Below, piece after piece: positions 53,601 through 64,000 of a stretch of 64,000 bases of DNA (position 1 is its first letter; the number at the start of each line of letters is the position of its first letter). Position numbers and translations under genes: made by a program. The stretch comes from Trematomus loennbergii (taxonomy: Eukaryota; Chordata; Actinopteri; Perciformes; Nototheniidae), in NCBI GenBank assembly GCA_012861695.1, contig JAAOOA010000016.1, forward strand, positions 20,854,202 to 20,918,201. The letters run 5' to 3'. The notes under the pieces were generated by a model. It searched no databases. It was not told where the DNA came from and worked only from the letters and a program-made list of their open reading frames with translations.

Positions 53601-56600
53601 AGCAGAGAGTAAAATATGTTGCCCGCTGCAGAACCCAGCAACTCCATCTTCAATAACTCTGATTCATGTTTTCCTCAATGCACCGGCAAATCACTGGCAT
53701 TCCAATTACTTATCATGTGTTCTCGTCTTGATTTACTGCAAATGAAAAGTGAAAATGTAACTTGCATTATAGTTTATTTTTTTGCTTCGGGCAATGATGC
53801 AAAATAGAGAAATTCCCCCTCGGAGCGTCTTATCAATGTTTGGAGATAGAGGCAGCGCTCCTCCGCGTGTGCGATCGCTCATGCACCCACACACATAGCG
53901 GGAGCCTCATAAAGTAAGGAAGCTTAAGAGCCTATAGCTGCTCAGGCATAACACTTTCCATGCGTACAGTTTGGAGAGGAGGAAGGTAATGAGTCAAATT
54001 GCTTTGCTAAATGGAGGGGGCTGGTGCTCTGGAGTATAACACTGCAGAGGTGACCTCAAGGGGCCCTGCACTTTAGTCCGTTCTCCTTCTCTCTGCTGAT
54101 GGGCAGGATTCAGCGGGGATGTTATCGACAAGGTTACACCGGGTTTATCACTGTAAGGAGGGTTAAAAGTAACAGACAGAGGAGGAAGGTGTGGGTCTGA
54201 AATGTCACATTGATATGCAAACTATTAAAAATCACTAAGGTTCATCCATAAATACACAACATGGGGTACAAATATGTAAACGAAAACAATTTGGCCTGAT
54301 ATTAAGACACAAAAAGTTACACTAATTACTTTAGTTTCTCCAAAGTGACATTAACATAATTAGCCCAAAAATGCCAACATTGTTTCCTTTGATGAGCTGA
54401 TACAGAAGACAAAAGACAGACGGGGATAAAAGCCAGACTGGGGAATAGATCATTGAGAGCATTAACTTTGTTTGGCCTAAGCTGATGTAACGGGGGAACT
54501 AATGCAATCATTGGCTTTCTGTAAAGTCGAATGCTCTGTGCGTCTGATTTAAACACAGCTGGACAAGATTGATGGGATCTTAAACATGCACGTTAATTGC
54601 CGTTTGCCATAAGAACAGATGATTCATCAACATATATGTAGATAACATGAAACAGTGGGCAGTAGAGTAATCACATTGACTCTTGAGCACGTTCCAAATT
54701 CAGAGTAAATTGTGTGTGTGAGCTCAAGATGTAGAGACTTAATCATGTCCCTCGTGAAAGCTAAATAATGACTAATGGTGAATTACTTAAAACATTAAGC
54801 TTTAAAGGACGTCCATGAGAAAAAGTGATTATGCTAACAAGAGCACATTCCCTCTACCGGCTGCTTCAAAGTGAAGCCTAAACCGCTGGATTGATATTCT
54901 TGCTCGGAGCCAGACAAACAGAGAGGGCTGGAGGGTACATCTGAGGCCACACACACAATGCATGTGTGCTTAAGTGTGTGTTCACAAATGTTATGTGTCT
55001 GTCTCTGTGTGAGTCTGCCTTTTTTTTTTAGCATCTGATCCTAATACCTGCAGATGTTGGTGCCATTTGCTCCCCTGCCAATCAAAGGCCAGAGCAGAAT
55101 GCCAGTCCCCGAGAGCCAGGCAGCTCACCTGTATCTCAGCATCACTCAGATCACACTGTGCTCTATCTACGCCTGGAGCAGTTTCAGTAAGTCACACAAT
55201 GGGGTTTAGAAAAATTAAAATACATTACCAAAGGAAAGCTGGCTCGTGTTTGAACATATCTGGGGGTGCTTCATGGAGTTTTTGAAAAATAATGTTGGTA
55301 ATGATCAATAAAACCAAAGACCGGGAGGGGAGGGGGCAACGGGAAAAAGATTATAAAGTGTAGAAGCCGACGTTATATTCTTTCAGATGTCTGTACTTTG
55401 TTATCTCTGTATCATCTGTATACTGACCTGTGTTTATTTACATGCCTAATCATTTGATTGTACACTGTATCTGTCCCCTAGACTGACCGTTTTATGTATG
55501 TTATATTTGAAAACTTCAATACAAATATTGTTATAAAAACTAAAAGTCACACAAAGGGAACATTTTCCAAGAGTTAAAGCACCATTTTTCAATTGTGACC
55601 CCAAGCATCAAACTGTTATACCTTCAATAAGTTTGATCTATACACTAAGATCTGTAAGAAATCATCTGCCAGGAGTAAAGACTCTAGCTTTAGGATTTCA
55701 GTGCCGATTGATTTTTGCACCCGACCGTTCAATTGTAAATGACACATTTATCAGTCACTTTGGGCAGAAGATTCACTATGAGCATCTACTCTGAAAACTT
55801 GATGTCATCTTTTTATAAATCTGTGTAGCTTATACTGACACACATTTGTTTTCGTTTTCAACATGCGTGGAACTCAAGGATCTGCTCTTACATATAACAT
55901 CATTGCTTGACAGCTATATAGCGCGAAGGAACTAATGAATGTACGGGCGATGATGGTAGTAATAGCACTGTGAAGGATTACCACAGATTCTTCAAAATAC
56001 TTCCAAAATGAATAAAACATGAAAACGATAGAATGAATCTATATATAGCGTAAAGAATATACATAGCATTATACATGTATCATCATAAAGGTCAAGCAAG
56101 CTTTTGCAGAGATAATGGCTTTTCCCAAAAGGACTAGAATGCTATTACATTACGTTTCTACAGGTTAGGCACCTCTCACATTGCAGGTTAATGGAAATAA
56201 CAACAACAGAACACGACAGCGGCTACTGGATGGTACTTTTTGACATCAATGATCCACCTTATCCAATAACAAAGTTGGAAGAAGAATACAGGTAAGGGGT
56301 TAGAGAGATACTGACATCATATTTGACATTTACACTCATCTAGTTCCTTCACATTGGATGTCTCAGAAAAGACTGCAGCACACAAAGACCTACTGTAAAC
56401 TCGTATTCTCCACTCTGGTCATTTCAGAGGATATCTTGTCTGCAGACCTGCACCTTGATAGACGGGCGTTTCAGCAACCACTCAGAACCAGCCAAACCAT
56501 AAAAAGAGAAACTCCAAAACATCCACGGCACAAAAATCATGGCAGTGTACGTTACGGAGAAATGCATCCGTTCCAATTGCATTGCTAATTCTGGCACAGA

Positions 56601-59600
56601 TTAGCATAGCCTGTAAAGAATTGCTGATATCACTAAAACAGGCTATACTAATTAAAGCCAGAATCATCAATCAGATCTTCCGACACCTTGACCCCTAAAA
56701 TTGGAAGAGGGATTCAAGCATAGCTAAAGTTGGAAATAATAAAATGTTAGCATTAGAAGTGAGTAATGAATTGGGAGATAAAAGAAAAAGCACACGAGAT
56801 TATGAATACCAATACTTTAATTCTGAATACATTTGACAAAATACATTCATTACATATTGGAAAAACAAACTTTTTTCCATCCTGGTAAAGCGAAAAGGAA
56901 TGGAAAATACTTCTAGTTTGCAAATCCCTTTTACCAAAGGTGTTGTGGCTGAACCTTTGCAGACAAGAAATAATGAAGCTTGAATTGCACCCCCAAGTAA
57001 ACAGCATCTCAGTGCTATTTGTGCTTTCTGAAGGTAATTTAAAAGACTAATATGCATACATTTGGCACAAATTTGAGCCCCGGCTACGCAATTAAGCCTC
57101 AATTCATAAGGTCCTAATGATCAGCGCCAGTAGTCACCCAGTAACAGAGAAATCATTAGCGTTCTCAGAGATATGGTGGCAATTAAAGCGCATTCATGGG
57201 GCGTTATGTCCAGTATTTCCATTCATCATGGCGGCATTGGTGGTGTTTTTATGGATATTGAATCCGAAATATGTTTTCTCTCTCTCATGTTTCGATTCCT
57301 TGCCATATGTTTTGAGTAATGCCTCTGCAACTCTTTGGTCAGAGCTTGTACTGTCACAACCTAAAAATGTAATGTACTTTCTCTCTGCCCCTGCTCTGCC
57401 TTCTGAGACAGATAGTGGTTGCAAATGATGTGCAATTCATGGAGGTATCAGTGACCGCAAACCACGCTTTGTGAATTCACCCCTGACTGTTCAACACATG
57501 GTGCATTTCTGTTCAGAGCAGCTCTGGAGCAGAGAAATGGTCCACAGGACAGATGCCCCCTCGTTCTATGAGCAGTCTTTATCACACAGAATTAGAATCT
57601 GTGAGTTATAATGCACCCAATGCCTTATACCAGGACCAGTTTCTCTATGATAACCTGCCTATAATAGATGTCCTGTTGAAAAATAAGTAGAGCTAAGGAA
57701 AGAAAAGAGAAGAGTGGGTAAGGGTTGTGAGACAGACAGGGAACAACTAGAGGGTTAGGAGAGAAAAGAACTGCGTTTTGAGATAAGAGAAATTTACATT
57801 TGGTTACAGCTCAGAATCATTTGGACCAAAAATAAGAATTTTCGACATAGCGGAACAACAATGAGTAAGAAAGATGAGAAGAGATGACGCCCCATGTGTT
57901 TGCTGGGTTGGCTCTTTTGAAACCTTTGTGAAAAAACTTGAGAGGCTACGTCTGTTTGTCAGGACAGAAAATGAGCACTGATAATGCTCAGAACTACGAA
58001 GTCTAAATACTTTACTGTCTATCTGTAATCCTTTATTATAATAATGATACAGGTCTAAGATACAGTGTTGAGAAGATACAGTTTATTCATTCATCACCAT
58101 GCTATTATGACGCATACCTTGATTTCTCTCATTAACTTTGTGAAGGGAAAATTCCTGAGGGTTGTGTAAACCAAGTAGTATGAAAGAAGACCAAAAGCGG
58201 AAAGGGAGAAAGTGTTTGCTCCTTTCAAGCTGGATTTATTTATACATTTGAGGGAGAAATACAAAATGCACAACCTATTCCCTTTTATTTGTGTGGCTGT
58301 AGCTTAAACATCTTGGAAAAGCCTTTGACATGGAAAACAGGACATGTTGTGGGAATGTCATTGGTTTTTGGTCATAAATGAAATAAATGGACATATAAGG
58401 ATATTGATTTGTTAATGGAGCTTGAAGTAAACATGACTGTTTTAAACCAAGTTGGATGGCAATAGGTTTGTAAAACGAAAAGGTGTAATTAAAGCAATTT
58501 GGATGTATCCATTGGAAACAGTGAATGTCTGTACAAAATGTAATGGCAGTCGACAACAGTTAGAGATATTTCAGTTTGGAACAAAGTGCTGAGTCTAACC
58601 GACCAGCACCGCCGTCCCAAGAGCCGAGCCACGGCTATCCAATTTCTTTGGTTGCAAACGTTTACTTCCCTCAGTTTTATCGATCCAGCAGTGAAACACC
58701 AGCGATGCTGTTCTTGATCAAAGAGAAGCAGAGAGATTCTAAACTAAAGTCAAGACCTGGCTGTAAATTGATATAGAAATAGAAAGCCTAACAACCATTG
58801 ATTAAAGGGAGTTTTTCCTTTTCCAAATAATATTCTGCTGCTATGTATTGTGTTATTCCACTTTGCGTTGCCTTGTTCCAGTCAATAACCTTTAGTGGTA
58901 AAACAACACTTTTAGTGGAATGGAGTCAATACAATTGTATGTCCTGAATAAACTATTTGCTTTTAAATGGACTGTTTTAAAACATTTATTTCTACATGTA
59001 ATTGAGTGCTGTGCTCAAACCATTAAAGTGTCATTTGTACTGCCTGTAATTATTCTTAAATGGCATCATGAAAGGTAAAGAAGCTACACTCTTTTCATCC
59101 AGATTTGAGCAGTAGTGATTTCTTTATTTCCAAGTTTTGTTTCCCGTAGAAAAATATTTCATGCTATACAAACACCTACAGCTAAATCCATGATAGCCAA
59201 CAACAAGGAATGTGTAGCAGGTATGCTTTAAAATGTATGGTCCCAAGAGAGGGGATTGTGTATAGAAGGTAATAAATATTGCAGCCATGTACTGTACAGA
59301 GGTTAGACGACAGAACTGTTTCCACCGATGCATTCCACAACCGCAGAATAACATGTCTGCGGTTGACTGAAGAGCTGCATGAATCGAAAGCCACCACATA
59401 AAAATATATTTATGCCACAGGAGAAAAAGTGGAGAGATACATCTGGACACTGTCTCCAGCAGGTATGGGACTGTGTGTTCTGGCAGCTGAAGTAGGAAGG
59501 ATAATAAAACAAGGGAATTTTGTGGCGGGAGGCGTAGGAGCAACAAATGGGAAAAAAATATATATATATATTGTCGGTCTTAAAGGTATTATTCAAATAA

Positions 59601-61474
59601 ATGTTTCTTAAAATTAGGAAAGTGCCTTATTTCCCCTTTAGCTTTCACTAGAGGCATACTATAGTTATGGGCATAACAACATATAAGTGGGTGGAAAAGG
59701 TTGTTAAGACAGAGTGACTCAAGTCCATGTGCTAAAATGTCCCCTTACACAAAATGAACAATACATATCCTGCAAATGGAAGCTGTAACCATCCAGTATT
59801 CACAGTTATTACTTTACCTGGCAAGCAAAAACTGCTAAGTACAAAAAAAGGACCGCCTACACATCATTTAAGCTTACAGTATGAAAACCTTTTAAAGGTG
59901 CTATGATGTTGCTGTAAATGAAGACAATCATCCAGAGATAAGGCAGAATAAGGCGAGTAGACCGTTTCTATACTGTAGCTCACAATTTCTAACATAAATA
60001 TACGTTGATAATGTTGGTCTTCTTTGGCTTGTGCAGTCATATGCGCTATATAAATATCAAAGATAGGGATGATGGAGAGGTTAGAAAGTCTAAGTAGTAT
60101 AGCTTTGTACAGGAATATAATTCCCCTATATCTATGAAGCGCCCGAAAGGCATAATAAGTTCACAGATAATATAAGACAAGAACACCAAAGATATAGAGG
60201 ATTACTGCTGAGCATATAGGGCAAGTTTCCTGCAGCAGGAAAACTCGATCACAGAAAAGTAAAATTGCTGTGGAGCAAACATATCGACTGAAAGAGGCAG
60301 CAATTTGGGCAGAAGCTGCCTCTGGACAAAGCAGTCAGTGGAGGAGCTGCTGAAGTGCAGGAAAGGGACTTGGCTAAAGGGTTGTGCAATATGGAAGGAA
60401 ACCAAATTAGATTCATTACCAGCAACATCATCATGTACCATCATCTCCCCCAAATCTCAGTGAGGGAGTGAGGGAGATGAGAAAAGACAAGTGAATACTG
60501 GGGACATTTTTAAAACACTAGATGCAATAAAACTGTGCAATAGCCACCGTTACCATATGTTATTATAAATCGGTTAAAAGTAGACATTATAGGATGTATT
60601 AGTATCGCATATCACACTTATGTATACTTTAGTGAGAATGACATGACTCAGTCTTGACATGACAGCACCTTTAGGCTGTGACATCAGAAAAAATATGACA
60701 GCCATGGTCTGCAGTGTTGCAGCTGTGCCACTTTCCTTTTCTTTAAACCCATGACTTCTTCAATCTCTCCCAAAGGCTTCACCTCAAACCCACAGGACTC
60801 AATCACAGCACCCCTGTGTTTATGAAGCTCACCACTGTCCACTGAATCAAATAACAAGCATGAAAACAGGTCTACACAGTAAAGAATGGACTGGAAAAGA
60901 CATAGATATCGGGCTATATGACAGCAAAGAAGTTACAAAAGTCACTTTCTTTCTATTTCAGCCACAGTTGCACAAGTACAATGCTTTTCAGGCGCTGCAA
61001 TTGGTTAAACACTTTAGAACAACCGTGAAAGCTCTCCAAAGTATGTTCCGACAAACCCAACAGACAATCAACATTTAATGAATAGTATACAAAATATCTG
61101 TATATCTGTGTTGAGTTAGTGTAAAAGATAGGTGGAGATTGTTAAAAAAACGGATGATTAAATGGTTCGGTCAAATATACTGTATTCAAGCTGTTTTGCC
61201 TACACTGCATCTAGTATTCAACGTGCCACTGTGATACATATCAAATATTTACTCTGGTATTGCAAAATATTAAATATTTAAGGACTTGGATCAGATACTG
61301 CCCAAAAAACATGATTAGCATTCCAAAAAAAACACAGAACCTTGGCAACTGCTTACACACTTTCAGCTGAAAAAAAAAAAAACTATTAATGAGAACTGAG
61401 ACACTAACTTGGTAGAGTTTTTAAGGAGATTGTAAACAAAAATAAGTGTTTTTAAAATCCTTAATCCTGCTTAA
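50634..61474. other. non-coding region, one repeat fragment
   Basis: About 10.8 kb holding only a diverged dispersed-repeat piece (58330-58620). No coding exon or RNA gene could be supported. Confidence 0.5.
58330..58620 (+). repeat. dispersed repeat fragment, same family as 3400-3880
   Basis: Contains TGTCATTGGTTTTTGGTCAT, GTGAATGTCTGTACAAAATG, AATGGCAGTCGACAACAGTT, the GAGATATTTCA core (58563-58573), GGAACAAAGTGCTGAGTC and ACCGACCAGC in the same order as related copies in this window. Ends are not recognisable. Confidence 0.5.
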
Positions 61475-61934
61475 AGTGGACCTATCATGCTATATTTGAA
61501 TAATATAGTGTAGGACCATACCTATATAAGGCATATTTATACTTTTTTTTTTTCAAAATACCAAACTCAATTTGAAAAATGTTAGCTCTGTTTTTGCAAG
61601 GGTTGATTCTGTGAGCAACAGCACCATCTAGAGGCCTGGCATATGTACTACAGCGTCTCCATCGCTTTCGAACGGCAATGCCGTGGTTGTCTCCTCCTGA
61701 TTGGTGGAGTTGGCCCAATAGCCGTAGCGCCACCGTCCTGACGTCAGGACAGTGTTCAAATCTGGATCAGTTTTTATCAGATCCGTTGCAAGCCCCTTTT
61801 TTAGAGATTTGGGTATGGAGGAAAATAGAGAGGGTTGTGTTTTCTGACACTTGGTGAGTTCCCTGGAACACCGGGGACACATATTCATGATAAAAGATGT
61901 ACAAAAGTGCATTTTGCATGATAAAGGTCCCCCT
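61475..61934 (-). mobile_element. TTAA-flanked MITE, family A, copy 2
   Basis: A 460-bp reverse-orientation relative of 5172-5663, flanked by TTAA (61471-61474 and 61935-61938), with ends AGTGGACCTATCATGC and ATGATAAAGGTCCCCCT. Long blocks match copy 1, including TGATAAAAACTGATCCAGAT (read on minus), the palindrome GTCCTGACGTCAGGAC (61735-61750) and the CCAAT-type motifs. The 160-codon minus-strand frame overlapping it resembles the frame in copy 1 only because the DNA is repeated. Its right TTAA is also the left TTAA of the next element. Confidence 0.85.
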
Positions 61935-61938
61935 TTAA

Positions 61939-62306
61939 AGGTAGGGTAGGTACGTTTGAGAAACCGGCTCGAGATCGCTAGAATTTGAAAATACACAACC
62001 GGAGAAAAATCTGCCACTTCCTTACAGAGCCCCTCCTCCAACACACACGACCAATGAGGGCACGAAATAAGTTTGTGCACAGATGGAAGGCTGACAGGCA
62101 GGTAGGCCATCCAGTTATTTTAGCCGGGCCGGCTAAAATGATTGGTCGTGCTTTTACAGTACTATGGCTTCCACAGATGACATTTTTTTATGGATTTTTT
62201 GTCAAAGCACTTAAGATATTCATTGCTATCGGGATGTCAAGAGCATTCCATGGAATATAACAAAAAGTGTATCTCGAGCCGGTTTCTCAAACTTACCTAC
62301 CTACCT
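61939..62306. mobile_element. TTAA-flanked MITE, family B
   Basis: A 368-bp element between TTAA at 61935-61938 and 62307-62310. The terminal inverted repeats are about 37 bp: the left one begins AGGTAGGGTAGGTACG and continues TTTGAGAAACCGGCTCGAGA, and the right is its inverse with one or two mismatches. A short perfect inverted repeat, ATTTTAGCCG/CGGCTAAAAT, sits near its middle (62117-62139). It is non-coding and distinct in sequence from families A and C apart from the TTAAAGG-like edge. Confidence 0.88.
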
Positions 62307-64000
62307 TTAAGTTATATCAAAACACTGTGTGGAAGGTGAAGACTACAGCAGAGTGAGATTAGTGTGTGCGTGTGTGCGTGCGGACTTGTTGTATCAGAGA
62401 TTTCCTTACTTAGTCGAGGATTATTCTGTAATTGCGAGTGTGCGCCCCTGAGAACTGCAGCTGAATACTTAATGGGTTTTTAAAATGTTTGAAGTATCAT
62501 AATGCAGAACCCTGCTGCCTAATGAAGTCCCACTGGTTTTTTCACAATAACTCACCCTTTTGTTCTCAGTGGTAAACCATCAGTTTGACTGTGACAAACC
62601 TGGTTAGCTAGAAATAGCCAACAGAGACAGACAGTCAGAATATAACAGCTTGTGGCTTCAAAAATGTAAAGAATTTGAACGTTTTCTGGACATAATAATG
62701 CATTTTGCATCCATGCAAGAATTAAGACCAACTTAGATCTAGTGCAGCGTGGGTTTACAGTGACTTCTTCAAAGGAAAACGTTTTAATGATGGTCAAATG
62801 TTATGTCCTAAAGTTTCTGGAATATCTATTTACTTCTTTGTTGAAAATATTTCCCCAGTGATCTCTCCAATTGTGGGTGTCAGTTAAACGAAAACCAATG
62901 CTTACTATGAGCCACTATCATGAAAGTCCAATAAATGTAACAATGTTACCAATGAAACAGATAAGATAGAAGAAGCATCGAGCAGACACATTATTTCAGA
63001 CAGGTAATCATATTCCCAGGAATGAGATGACAGAACTGGTTTATCTGTGCTTTCCTACACTCGCACGCCTCAATGTGCTATTCCATTTCTCTTGTAAAGC
63101 CATGTCTGCGCCTTCTGCTACTGAGGACCTAATTACATGCAGGCTGACTGAATTCTATCCAATGTTCCAATGCTTTTAACTAGTCCTGCTGTTGGACATT
63201 CACAAATACACTGGGTAACAAACTGTAAACCCACTGAACTCTATATGGATCCTCTACACTGAGCCTATGCCTCCTTTTTTGCCCTGACTAATGAGCCTTG
63301 TCTTTTGCTCGTAAAAGACATTTTTTTATAAATGTTTGCTAGATTTCCATGTCTTTTCTTGTGTTTGTCCCATTTACATAGATTGCATTGATTATAGCCT
63401 GAGGTTCTTTACTCTCATATGGATGCAAGTCTGCTATCAATCACTGCCTCAGTGCAAACTTGATTTCCATAAAGAAGCACTCACGCCAACGGCTACGTTT
63501 AATAGTAACGTTTTTTGTGGATAAGTTGAATTTAATTCTGCATTTTATCAGACAAAAAGCTTTGCCACAGGATGCACTGTGTACATACAAAATCAGCATT
63601 GTTTCTCTTACACTCAGGAAATGTGTCGCTTTAAAAAAAGTGTACAGCTTTAAAACTCTCTCCATTTGTTTTCATTCAGAATATAAGGACCACAGAGAAT
63701 GCAAAAGATTATTTATGGTATGGGACACTCAAAAAACTAAAGTTTGGATGCAAGCTTTAGGCTATGGATCAATACAAAAGCCTAACCTACAGCACACAAC
63801 AAACATATTAAATATTATTCCTTTTTGTTTTCACCCCCAAGTAAAAACCTGTCCTTTACATGTGCAGTGTGATCTTTGCCATACTTGATTATAAAACAGA
63901 CATACAGGGCCTGGATGCCATTATGTCCGCTGCCAGGTCACAAGTGTAATTTCAGGCCGTACAACCATCATGCCGGCCGCTCTAATCTGTCTCTGACACG
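62307..64000. other. non-coding region, nothing recognised
   Basis: A brief GT-rich patch near 62360-62385 and otherwise ordinary AT-rich DNA. The overlapping open frames near 63.4-63.9 kb show no domain or splice context. Confidence 0.5.

Noticed and set aside
61628..62110. 160-codon open frame on the minus strand
   Set aside because: It crosses the junction of two different MITEs, so it cannot be an ancestral protein-coding gene.

Overview
This is vertebrate nuclear DNA, almost certainly from a ray-finned fish. Exons are split by GT-AG introns, most of the window is non-coding, and the repeats (an L2-type LINE with a (TTGCC)n tail, TTAA-flanked MITEs, a hAT element, a (CA)n microsatellite) are typical of teleosts. 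Only two protein-coding genes can be supported, and both lie on the minus strand.

Layout. Read on the minus strand, the order is chrm3 and then fmn2. The intronless coding exon of muscarinic acetylcholine receptor M3 (chrm3) occupies 18126-20047, with a clear splice acceptor for upstream non-coding exon(s) at 20067/20068. Next comes the N-terminal part of formin-2 (fmn2): a large exon at 8476-10599 and three smaller exons at 4889-5052, 1372-1521 and 1-161. The FH1/FH2 part lies beyond the left edge. A possible extra upstream fmn2 exon, preceded by a short uORF, is at 15439-15531. CHRM3 and FMN2 are also same-strand neighbours on human 1q43, so this is conserved synteny. The two products have no direct biochemical link: one is a Gq-coupled receptor, the other an actin nucleator.

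Both genes carry an apparent single-base deletion inside otherwise well-conserved coding sequence (chrm3 at 19045/19046, fmn2 at 9459/9460). The L2 open reading frame carries a third (about 11696). Reading frame, exon phase and homology all recover cleanly after each break. Base-level assembly error is therefore the first explanation to test for the two genes.

Mobile elements. A 3.5 kb non-autonomous hAT element (10762-14304, perfect 8-bp target duplication) sits between the genes and holds a nested 5'-truncated L2 LINE (11352-13168). Three different MITE families flanked by TTAA, and therefore piggyBac-like, are present. One has two copies in opposite orientation (5172-5663 and 61475-61934), one abuts the second of these copies and shares its TTAA (61939-62306), and one stands alone (49829-50633). 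A fold-back element with arms of about 200 bp is at 45124-45796. Fragments of another dispersed repeat, a LINE 3' end, a hAT-like MITE remnant and a long (CA)n tract complete the set.

From about 20.1 kb to 64 kb no convincing protein-coding gene was seen. By position this is the upstream side of chrm3, a gene known in mammals for very long 5' non-coding introns. One candidate 58-nt non-coding exon is at 22696-22753. No operon, defence system, CRISPR array or tRNA/rRNA gene was found.
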